Of a stretch of DNA of 64,000 nt, positions 20,401 to 30,800 are shown piece after piece. The translations under genes and the position numbers were made by a program. Origin of the DNA: Mycteria americana (taxonomy: Eukaryota; Chordata; Aves; Ciconiiformes; Ciconiidae). Within the stretch, counting starts at the first letter, position 1. Each line of letters begins with the position of its first letter. The stretch is taken from positions 222,907,887 through 222,971,886 of the forward strand of contig NC_134365.1 in the NCBI RefSeq assembly GCF_035582795.1, written 5' to 3'. The notes beneath the pieces are model-generated. The model worked only from the letters and a program-made list of their open reading frames with translations, searched no databases and was not told the DNA's origin.

Positions 20401-22500
20401 GGTATGCTTGTGTACTGTTCCTGCAGATGGAGGCAAGTGTGCCCCCTCCTCTGGACAGTCAGGATTACCTGAGGTCAGGCAATGCCAGGCGAGAACAGTA
20501 ACATCAAGGTCCTTCCTGCTGGCCAAAGACCCCCTTAGTCTCAGCCACAGAGCAGTGAGCATGCCTGGCATGCACTGGCATTGCCGTTGCTACCGGTCAG
20601 GGAGCTGGAAGGTGTTAGGTTATGTGCTAAAGTAGCACAGAGAAACAGTGGCAGGCAGAGGAACCCAAATAACCCAGTCAGAGAAGGGGACACCCTTCCC
20701 CAGCTCTGGCCAGGCTGTCACTGGCTCATGATCAACCCCATGGTCTGAGGGTGGCACCCATCAGAATGAGTTGAATGGGAGCTGCTCTCCCAGTCATGCC
20801 GCAGTCCGCAGGGGCACTGCCTAGGAGTATGAGACACATTATGAGAGGCAAAATGCAAAGCATTTTAGGATTGCGCAAGATGACTTATGGGATATTTAGC
20901 AGAGGAACTAAAAGGTGAGGAAAGAGAGGGATCAAGGTGGTTTGGGGAGGAACAAAAAATCGGAAAACAGGGAAAAAGGGATAAAAGTGGCTGGCCACAT
21001 GTAAATGGATTGATGGTCAGTACATTTGTCTGGCCATGTCCTGCATCTGATGACTGCGCAGTCTGTCCTGTTGTCTTAAACTCAATTTCTAACTATTTTC
21101 TTGGATCAGGGGGACTCTATTCTATGTGCATGTGTGTGTGTCAGATGTGTGTGGAGTCATATCACAGGTCACAGGGCCAGTGTGCCCATGGTGCCAGCAA
21201 CCGGAGAGAGTGAGTATAGGTGCATGAGTGAGTGTGCCATTGCTAGCAAATAGCAATCCAGACTAGGCAGTGAGTAGGTGAAGCAGCCTGGGAGGTAGGG
21301 CAGCGAGAGCAGGGGTTGGGGGGGACGGACACACGGACACACACCACAGGGGAGAAGGCTGCCGGAGGGATTGGGGGAGTCCTAGCCAACTGCCAGAGAA
21401 ACCAGAGGGTCTGGAGATCAACTGAGAACCACTTGTGTTCCTCTCTGTGTCTGTGTGTTAGGCAACAGGAGGTGCGGAGATCCAAAGGCAAGCCTACTGG
21501 GTAGACTGATTTTCTAAGCCCACTTACCACAGGGATCCACAGTGTGTGGGTCTCTGCATGTGTTGGTGTCTGTAATGGGGGGGGAGTCTGTAGCAGCTGG
21601 AGTGGGGCTGTGGCCTCAGGGACTCATATGCCTAGGTGTCAGCAACTGGGGAGACTGGGAATCTGGGGGCACCTACTGGGCAGACTGTGTGTCTGAGCCC
21701 AGCTACTGGAGAGCTCCATCAGCTTCATCAGCTGGAGAGCTTCATCAGCCAGTGAGGGGAGCAGGATGAGGCTGTTGGTGCTGTTTGTGTCTATCTGTGT
21801 TGCCCTGTATGGCCAGCTGTGTACACACATATAGATGTGTCTTGTACACCTGTGTTTGTGTGTGTGCCTGTTGGGAAGACATGCTCAAACTCACTACTGG
21901 TTAGACCTGGGGCCATGGCACTGGGGCAGCCTCACATGCTGGATCAGCAGCCTCTCATAGAAGGGACTTGCATGATGTAGTCATGCACATGGGTGCCGGT
22001 GGCCTGGCCAGGGCAACAGCCAAGCCAGGGCCGCATGTGCAGCACTGCCAGGACATGTGCAGGCACGCCATGTGCCACTGGAGGAGTCAGGGGCACCCAG
22101 GCCAGGCCCACAGTGCTGTGCTCAGGCTGAAATACCTGCACCTCATGTGCTGGCCTGACCTATTGCTAAGGCCAGGAGGCAGGCAGCTGTGGCCAGGCAG
22201 CAGGGCTGCGTGGAGCTGACAGTGTCTGCCCCAGAGGCCAGAAGCGGCCACAGCACAGCCCACACGCCCAAGCTAGTCCCAGCTCTCCCACCCAAGGAGC
22301 TGCCCAGAGCCAAGTGCAGGGTACAGGTCCTACCCAGGTGCCTGTGGCCCATGGCACGTTGCCGGCAGCCAAGCCATGTGCTGAGCCCCACCATGCCTCA
22401 GGTCTGTCTCCTGCCTGCCACCCCTGCTGGTGCTTCTCCCCAGCACCCAGCGGGGCCACGGTGCCAGCACAATGCAAGCCCAGAGCAGCAGTGATGATGT
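17441..22500. other. Intergenic DNA between TPP1 and DCHS1
   Basis: I found no exon with recognisable protein homology on either strand. The stretch holds moderately GC-rich unique sequence, TG-rich microsatellite-like DNA near 21120-21160, and the diverged tandem repeat listed at about 21110-21850. Human TPP1 and DCHS1 are also direct neighbours, so no missing gene is expected here. Confidence 0.5.
21110..21850. repeat. Diverged tandem repeat, units of roughly 180-260 bp
   Basis: Several blocks recur with heavy divergence. GTGCCAGCAACCGG (near 21198), TTAGGCAACAGG (near 21460) and GTCAGCAACTGGGG (near 21638) appear to be the same unit. CCTACTGGGTAGACTG (near 21494) and CCTACTGGGCAGACTG (near 21670) are another matching pair. 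Each is followed by a TCTGAGCCCA- or TCTAAGCCCA-like segment and TG-rich DNA. This reads as an old minisatellite. I did not recognise a named family. Confidence 0.45.
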
Positions 22501-22524
22501 CCATCTCTGTACAAACAAGTGTGG

Positions 22525-22530
22525 TTTATT
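22525..22530 (-). terminator. DCHS1: Candidate DCHS1 poly(A) signal AATAAA
   Basis: The plus strand reads TTTATT within GGTTTATTAAGGC. On the minus strand this is AATAAA, followed by a U/G-rich stretch (CTTGTTTGTAC). It is the best signal downstream of the DCHS1 stop, but the distance is large. Confidence 0.4.
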
Positions 22531-22803
22531 AAGGCATTTCTTTGAGAAGTTGGCACTTGGGTCCAGGCTGTGCTGGAACGGCCCAGTGTGCAGGCCGATG
22601 AGCAGCGCCCAATACATGCAGCTCAGCGAGACACGATACAAAAGGTACAAACAAAGTAGAAAACAGGAATTGTAGTACAATGTGTAAAAATAAATAACTG
22701 GAGGCTCGGCTCCTGGCTGGGCTCAGCAGCCCATGGCTGTGTCCCCACACCACCCCACCGCCCCGACCAAAGTGGGGCTGCCGTGTGCCCTTCTATGTGG
22801 CGT

Positions 22804-22886
22804 GCAGGGGGGTGACCCGTCTGTGTCCCGTCCCAAACATGCAGGGGGGTGACCCGTCTGTGTCCCGTCCCAAACATGCAGGGGGG
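22804..22886. repeat. 37-bp tandem repeat, 2.2 copies
   Basis: Two identical 37-bp units starting GCAGGGGGGTGACCC occupy 22804-22840 and 22841-22877, followed by nine bases of a third. Perfect identity suggests a recent duplication. Confidence 0.9.
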
Positions 22887-25282
22887 AGCAGGGCTGCTTG
22901 GCCACCCTGGCCTGCGCAGGGCTCAGGGAGCACATGGCACCCTTGGCGTGCTCCCCACAGTGCCCATGAGCAGGACAGCCCATGAGCAGGACAGGAGAGA
23001 AGGGACAAGGGGTGCCTGCCCCAAGAGCCTCCATGGGCTGTCCCTGTGTTGAGTGAGGCAGAACCTATCCTCCCCTCCCAGAGCCTCCTTGGGTCCTCTG
23101 TGGTTCCCAGGCAGTGCAGGCATGGCCTTGCAGCCCCCTTGGTGCCACCATTGCTGCTGCAGATCCCTGTCCTGTGTTGCTGCCTTGGGCCCAGGACAGC
23201 TACCAGGGCTGCTGGCACCAGGGACCCACTCCCGTGTGCATTGTGGGGACCAGGGTGCAGCACTGTGCCTGCGGCGTGGGGACACCCACAGTACAGGCTG
23301 GGCTGGGACCTGTGGCACAAAGGGGGAGGTTTAGGGCTGAGACAATGACAGAGATCGGGCTGCAGTCAGAGATGGTTCTTAGTGGGAAATGGGGAGGAAG
23401 TGGGCAAAAGTGACGGGTTTTGGCTGCTGTGATAAAACATTTGGGGCTAGGGTTGCAGCCATGGTGCTGACATGCTTCGGGCTGAGGCTACAGAGTGGGT
23501 CTAGGAAGAGTGCGATAGGAAGGAAATTCCCCCAGACCCCCTTCTCAGATGGCTGGGTGTCCTCCCTGACACCACAAACATGCTCACGCCCAGGCTGACT
23601 GTATATTTATGGCCGCCACGGTGCTCCACGTGCCCTGTTCCTGGCCCTCACTCTGCACCCATGTCTGTGTGTGGGTCACAGTGACCATGAGCATCCAGGG
23701 CCGCAGTGCCAGGCCCTAGGACTGCACTCCCAGGGCACAGGGCCATGCGATGTGTGCCTGCTCCACCATGAGCAGCCATGGGCTGTGGGGCGAGCACTGG
23801 GTGGGGGCTGTCCCCAGTGAGCATGACACCAGCTGCGAGGCCGGCTGTGTGAGTGGTGCTGGAGTGAGGATGGGGACCAGCCCCATTGAAGTGTGGCTCT
23901 ATCCCATGCTTACAACATGGCATGAGCATGGCGTGGTGCAGAGCAGCCCCTGCACAGAGGGCTGGGGCCGAGGGGCTGGGGGTTCTGGCACCTACCCACA
24001 TTTTGGAGGTGTCCCTGGTGGCCCACACTGTCCTGGTGAGCATGTTGCACTGCAGGGCCCTGGGGGAGGCCAGCTGCCCAGTGTCCCACCCAGTGGCTGT
24101 AAGATAACATGGTGGCTGCCACCATGCCAGCTTCAAGCCATGTGGCTTCTTGGGGCACCCCCTCCCACCTGCTCCCCTGCAGCGGCAGGCTGGCCACTAG
24201 GCCTGGGGGCAGATAGAGCGGGAGGAGGTCACTGGCTTGTGTTGCTGAGCAGCCACATTGCTCCCTTTCCTGGGGCCAGGCTGTCTCGGGGACAGCTCTG
24301 CTGCAGCTCTTAAGCTGCTGCTCCTGCCAGCCCCACCGCACAGCCTGCCTGGTGCCTGGGCAGTGTCCATGTCCAGTGCCCCAGCCAGCCCACAGCCCAG
24401 ACAGGTACCTGGCTGGGGGAGCAGCTTCTCCAGGAATGGGGCTCCCATGCTGAGCAGGGCACCTGCCTCCCAGCCCAGGCCCTGAGGAACAGGGCTCTCC
24501 AGCAGATCTGGGAAGGAGATCCCTTAAAAGGCTCACATGCAGTGGTGGGAGGTGGAAGGGCTCGAGAGACCCCAAAGGATCCCCTTTCCCCCCACCAGCC
24601 ATGGATAGGCAAGCAGAAAGCGGGCACTGCCTTCTCCTCCCACTCCAGCTTGGCCTGGGATGGGTCTTCCCTCACTGTCAGGAAGCAGGTTCAGCCATCC
24701 CCGTCCCCGCAGGCAGCATGGGCAGTCTGGCAGGCTGCTGTAGTTGTGCCTGCTGAGCAGTGCATCCCTGCCCTGGTAGCATTCCTCCCCAGCCCTGTGA
24801 GCTCCTGCAGGGAAGGGGCCAGCGGGGATGGCTCAGTGTCCTGCTGCACCCAGGCTGCTGCGTGGCTTGGGTAAGTGGCCAGGGAAGGGCAGGGTCTGCA
24901 GTCTGCAGTACCCCAGCCCAGCAGGGCAGGGAGCACCCGTCTGCTCCCAGCCTCTCTCAGAGCACAGAGTACCATGAAGCACCATCCTGCCAGGCGCCGA
25001 TCTGAGACACCATGAGCAGTACAAGGAACCATCGCCCTGGGGTGCTGGCAGTAGGATCAGCAGTCCATAGGGCATCAAAACCAGCACTGAATCTGCCAGA
25101 CCATGGGGAGTGACAGGAGCCAGCAGCCCCAAAGGACACAGGAACCCACAGCCCATGGGGGCCCTGGGCCAGGCAAGGTGCTGGGAGAGCAGGATTAGCA
25201 CCCATGCAGAGCAGCCCTGGGCTTGGCCCCGCTCCTGACTCCACGGCTGCGGGGTGGGGCAGAGGAGTCCACGGGCCCAGGT

Positions 25283-27897
25283 CTAAATCCTGAGCTCGGC
25301 CTCCTCGGGGGGCTCCAGCGAGTGCTCGGCACTGATGGCGGAGGCAGAAGGCCCCTGTGAGATGCCAAAGGGCGAGACCACGGGGGAGCGGGCGGCCAGC
25401 GGGGACAGCGAGGGGGAGAAGCTGGGTGACATGGCTGAGGACGAGATGGAGCCCTCATGGCTGATGGGTGAGCGGCGCAGGGATGATGGGTGGGGGAAGG
25501 TCCTGCCCGCCGGTGGCTTGGGGGGCACAGACTTGGCACCCGGGTGGGCCACTGAGGTGATGAGGGGTGGAGGGTCGATGCGGGGCTTGGGCTCTGCCTT
25601 GGGCTTGGTCGGGAAGGGCTTGCGCAGGGAGCTCTCATCCTTGAGGCGGGCAATCTCTGTGAAGACGCTGGCCAGCGGCTGGAACTGGGGGCACCAGTTC
25701 AGCAGGTAATCCCAGTTGTAGCTGCCGCGGAGCTCCTCATCACTGGCCACGATGGCGGTGAGCGAGCCCTCCACAGAGGGCTTGCCATCCTCCGGGAAGG
25801 CATAGTCCTGGGGCTGGGAGGAGACGCTGAGGCCACAGCGTACGCCGAGGAAGGCGCTGCCTCCCCCATCCTCGCGGTACAGCTGCGGGGGAGGACCTGG
25901 CAGCAGCAGCCCGGAGCCCTTCTTGCTCTTGAACCACTGGGTGCTCTCCAGGGCAGCTGGCTCGCAGGAGATGTCGGAGAGCTGGTCGGCGTCTTGCTGG
26001 ATGCCGGAGTCAGGGCCGCGGGCAGAGATGTGCTCCTGCATGGAGGATGTGATGCTGGCCACGCGTGGGTACTCGTTGATCATCCGGATCTCATCGTCCT
26101 CAGCGGCTTCGGCGGAGCCTCGGCCGCTGGAGTGCGAGGGGTCCAGCGAGCCGCCCCGCGTGTAGGGCCCTGCCGGCTCACCGCCATACCCCGGCAGGGC
26201 CTGGTGGTAAATGTGCTCACTCCCGGGAAGCGCCGGCTCCTCGCGGCCAAGCTTCTGCAGGGAGCCGCTCTGCACGCGGCCCAGTGGCCCATCCCCCTCT
26301 GGCTTCTCGCGGCCCCGGCGGTGACGAGAGCGGACCAGTGCCAGCACAATGGCCACAGCAGCCAGCACCACCACAACCCCCAGCGAGGCAGCCACGGCTA
26401 CCAGCAGCAGGTTGAGGTCCGGAGCAAGGCCGAAGGAGGTGTGCGTGACGTCGATGGTGACCTGCGCAGAGGCCGAACGGGAGGCAGGCAGGGGGCTGCG
26501 CGCCTGCACCTCCAGGCTCATCTCGCGTGGCTCCCTCTTGGCGCGCCCGGCCCCGGCCTGGGGCTGGCTGTCCACACGCAGGTAGATGGTGCCTGTGGTT
26601 TGGTTGATGGCAAAGTACGGTGAGGGCTTTGCCAGGGAGTACAGTACGACGCCGTCAGCCCCCTCGTCCTCATCTGTTGCCAGCACCCGCCCAATGCTCT
26701 GCCCTTTGCGGGCGCCCTCAGGGACCTCGAAGTTGAAGGAGGGGCTCAGGAAGATGGGATCATATTCATCCTCCCCTGTCACCAGCACCCGCACGGTCAC
26801 CGTGGCAGAGGCATTGCCAGCATCAGTGGCCCTGACTAGGAGCTGGAAGGCTTTGGCTCGTTCGTAGTCAAAGGTAAGTCGGGAGCGCAGCTCCCCAGAG
26901 CTGCTGTTGACGGAGAAGGCATCCCGGCCCTCCGCCATGCCGGGCTCCCCCACTGGCTGCTCCAGCACTGTGTACCGCAGTTCCCCAAAGACACCAGTGT
27001 CTGCGTCAATGGCACGCAGTGTGGTGACCAGTGTGCCAGGAGGCAGGTTCTCCCGCATGCTGGCACTCAGGACCTCCACCGGGAAGTACGGCTTGTTATC
27101 GTTGACGTCCTTCACCTCAATGGTTACAGGTACCAGCGCAAAGTGCCCGCCTGGCACATCTGTGGCCTGCACCACGAGTGCGTGCAGTGCCTGGGCCTCC
27201 CGGTCCAGGGGCCGAGCCAGGCACAGGGCCCCCGTGCTCTCGTGAAGCTGGAAGAGCCCATGCTGGTCACCTGAGCTGATGGTGTAGTGAACGTGGCCGC
27301 GAGGCCCTGAGTCAGCATCATGGGCCACCACGCGCAGCAGCTCTGTGCCAGGGGGTGCGCTCTCACTCACTGCTGTGCGGTACTCGGCTCGGGTGAACAC
27401 GGGTGGGTTGTCGTTGACATCCCGCACGGTGATGAGCACAGGCACCGTGGTGCTGCGCTGTGGCAGGCCCCGGTCCGAGGCCGCCACAGTGAGGTTGTAG
27501 ACTGGGATGGCCTCAAAGTCTAAAGGCTCCACAAGCACCAAGGCACCCTGCATGCGGAGATGCCCCCCGGCCCAGGCCACCCGGCTCTCCACCTGGAAGG
27601 CATTGCCGCCATTGCCACTGACGATGGTGTAGTCGAAGCCAGCATTCTCCCGGGAGAGGTCGGCGTCACCTGCCTCTAGTGTCAGCACGGTGGTTCCTGG
27701 GCGTAGGTCCTCAGGGACGCTGGCATTGTAGCGTGACACCTGGAAGCTGGGGCTGTGGTCATTCACATCCAGCACCTGGAGCTGCACTGTGGCCCAGGAT
27801 GAGAGGCTGGGAGAGCCACAGTCACGGGCCTCCACCACCAGGTCCAGGGTGGGCTGGCTGGCGTTGAATTCCACTTGCCGGATGGTGAAGAGGGTCC
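25283..27897 (-). CDS. DCHS1: DCHS1 exon 21: last cadherin repeats, membrane segment, cytoplasmic tail
   Basis: This is the largest exon (2615 nt, 871 codons with stop). It encodes the final cadherin repeats with motifs such as DVNDNPPVF and DVNDNKPYF, and a degenerate last one, [10 protein letters not shown] membrane segment follows at about plus-strand 26333-26419 ([18 protein letters not shown]), then a cytoplasmic tail of about 350 residues. The tail keeps blocks typical of Dachsous-1: [56 protein letters not shown] and [20 protein letters not shown]. The stop is TAG at 25283-25285. The exon accepts phase 1 from exon 20. Confidence 0.96.
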
Positions 27898-30800
27898 CTG
27901 TGAGGGCACAAAGCCAGAGTCAGCATGGGGGCCAACAGGGAGCTGGAAAGAGTGTTAGGGTTATTCGCTGGAGGAACAGGCATCCAGCACGCTGCAGTGG
28001 GAGTGCTCGATGGCCACACCACCATGTCTGCCTCACTGGCCACCCCAGACAGTGACCTGGTGAGGGGCTGAGCCTGGGCCAGCATGGGGGCACCTGCCTC
28101 TGCAGGCACTGTCAGAGCAACCCACAAGATGGGCCCCGCACAGCAGCCAGCCCCACGCACCATTGCTGGGGTCGATGGCGATATCAGGGCTGGGCACAGC
28201 CAGGTGGAAGGTGACATCCCCGTTGCTCCCCGAGTCTGGGTCGGTTGCGCTTACGGTGAGAATGATGCTGCCTGCAGGCGTGTGCTCCGGCAACGTCACC
28301 TGGAAGAGGAGGAAGCCCCAGTCAGCACCGGGTCTCCCATGCAGGCACCTGTTCCCCCTTGCCTGTAGCTAGCCAGCAGGGCTGGGAGAAGGTCTGAGGC
28401 TGGCCAGGGCAGCAATAGCCAAGGTAGCCCAGCTCATTGCTGGCCAGGGCCTTCCCCACCTCTGCACCAGGGCCACGGCTGGCACACTGAGGGGGCCTGG
28501 CCCACATGCACAGCTCCTAGCCTTGTTAGTGTGACTCCCAACCAGCTTCAGCATCCAGTTACCGATCCTTTTCTCTACTTTGCTCTGCTGTTCTGAAGAA
28601 CTCTTAATAGCTGATATTTTCTCCACAAAAGGTATTTTACACAAATCAAAACAGCTCTTGTCTTTTTGGTGTGCCAAACAGCAGGTAGACAGTTCCATTG
28701 GTCTGTGCTCACAACCTTCAAGCATTTCTGTGGCTTTCCAGCTTCTTGCATCTCTGGTCCAGAGATGCAGCACATTGCACAAGTCAGCTTTCATCCAGTG
28801 ATCTGCCTATGGGGCCCCAGGCCAGGTCTCGCCAGAAACACTTGTCCAGGTTGTGACCCATCTCCCACCACTTCTAGCCTTCCCATTGTTCCCACCTATT
28901 CCAGCATGCAGCTATGCAGGCCTGCAGTTGCTGATCCCAGTGCTACGTGCCTGGTTTCAGCTTCCTGTCCACGCCACAATGACAGCACAAAGGGTGTCAG
29001 GATGTGGATGGGAGCCCAGGAAGAGAGGGGCCAGGATGGGTTCATACCCATCCTCAAGGGGGTCTCTGTGCCTCGTAAGGCCAGATGAGCCAGGCAGGAG
29101 CAGCAGAGGGGCTTGTGCAGGATGGCCCACACTGCCTGGCACACCTGTGTGCACAGTACCTGATAGAAGCCCTGGCTGAAAGTCGGTGCATTGTCATTCA
29201 CATCCTCCACAACGACGGTGAGGTTGGCCTCGGTCTCATGGCGGGTGTCAGAGGCACGCAGGGTGAGGATGTAGTGGCTGCGCTGTTCGTAGTCCAGTGG
29301 CCCTGTCAGGGCAATGCGTCCCCCATACCGTAGCACACTGAATGTGCCCACGGCATCACCATCCAGCATGAGCGTGTAGGAGAGCGTGGGGCCTGAATCC
29401 ACATCATTTCCGGTCAGCTGGGCTATCTGGGTGCCCAGCAGCGTGTCTGTGGAGAGGCGAGGCATGAGCAAGCAGCCCCATCTCCTCGGAGAAGACCTGG
29501 CTCACGTGGTGGGAAACCAGCTCAGTCCAGAGCCTGAGCACCGGGGACAAGGGGAAGATGCTAGGGGCGAAGGGGAAGGTGTTGAAGGAGCTAGGCAGGG
29601 CAGGTCAAGGCTGGCACAGGCACAGGGCACACAGGGCGAGGGCAGAGAGTAGGCAGGGCAGGTGTGTGCAGCCAGAGAGCCTACAGTGCGGGCAGGGGCC
29701 AGGGATGAGTTGGGAATTCAGCTGGTTCCCTCAGGACACAGCTGCAGCATAGGGTCTGTACAACCCCCAGCCCCAGGCTGTCACAGACGGGGCAGTGCTG
29801 AAGAGCTCAGGAGGAGCTCAGCCAGTGGGTCAGCACAAGCCAGCCCTTGGCAAGGGAATGGACAGGCCTCTCTGGAGGCTTCTCCTCGACCCACAGGTGT
29901 CCATCACGCCTCAGCTCTTGCCATTGGTGATGCATTACCTCATGGGGCTGAGCTGCACTTACTCTCTGGGACCCGCACCTCCCAGGGAAACGGGATGGTG
30001 GGGCTATTGTCATTGATGTCCATCACCACAACAGTCAGCGTGGCAGAGCCCACAAGAGGCGGCGTCCCTCTGTCCATTGCTGTTACCACCAAACTGTAGG
30101 CAAGCACAAAGGCACAGCACAAGGTTCACAGACATGTGGCCATATTTGTGAGGTAACAATGCATGCATGCACAGCATCTGGAACCTGTCGGGGAGGTACT
30201 GCATGTGTGCACAGGGTTGGAGTGTGTACATGTGGTAATGGAACTGCGCACAGCATCTGGAGTGTCTGGGGCAATGGATATGTGCAGAGCATCTGGAGTG
30301 CATGTGTGGGGCAGTGGATGTGTGTACATTGAGAGTATGGTGGGGCAGGGCAGCAGATGGATGCGCATCTGAGAGGCATGTTTGGAGGGCAGTGGGTTTG
30401 TGTCCAGCACCTGGAACATACGAGCAGCCAGTGAATGTGGGCACAAGTGTTTGGAGCATGTAGTGGGCAGTGGATTCATGCACAGCCCTGGCATGGGCAC
30501 ATGGGACAAAAGGTGCATGCATGGCTGGAGGCTTTTGCAAGGGGAGGTAGTGGATGCACCCGTAGCATTTTCAGTCTGTGCAAGGGGCAGGTGTCTAGAA
30601 TGTATGTGGGAGGTGATGCAGGCAGAGCATGTTGTGGGGTGCAGGGAGACAGGCATTTGGAGCATATCTGGGTGTTGGGGAATGCATGGAGCCTCTTTGT
30701 GGAATGGTGATGGGTATGTGAATGGAATGAATGCCCTAGGCCTTCCCATGCCTGGGAAGAGGGGAGAGAGACATGTAGCCATTGGAGCATGCATACGGGG

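Larger units (their letters stand above)
22505..25282 (-). other. DCHS1: Possible DCHS1 3'UTR
   Basis: DNA downstream of the DCHS1 stop has no recognisable coding potential. The first convincing minus-strand AATAAA lies at 22525-22530. The 150 bp before it are AT-richer and U-rich on the minus strand, with TTGTACTACAATTCC and TTTGTTTGTACC, which looks like the end of an mRNA. If this is the true end, the 3'UTR is about 2.75 kb, longer than I remember for human. A weaker signal near 23600 (AATATA/CATAAA on the minus strand) is an alternative. Confidence 0.35.

Noticed and set aside
22680-22700. Plus-strand AATAAA as a gene end
   Set aside because: No plus-strand gene precedes it. It lies in the AT-rich block better read on the minus strand.
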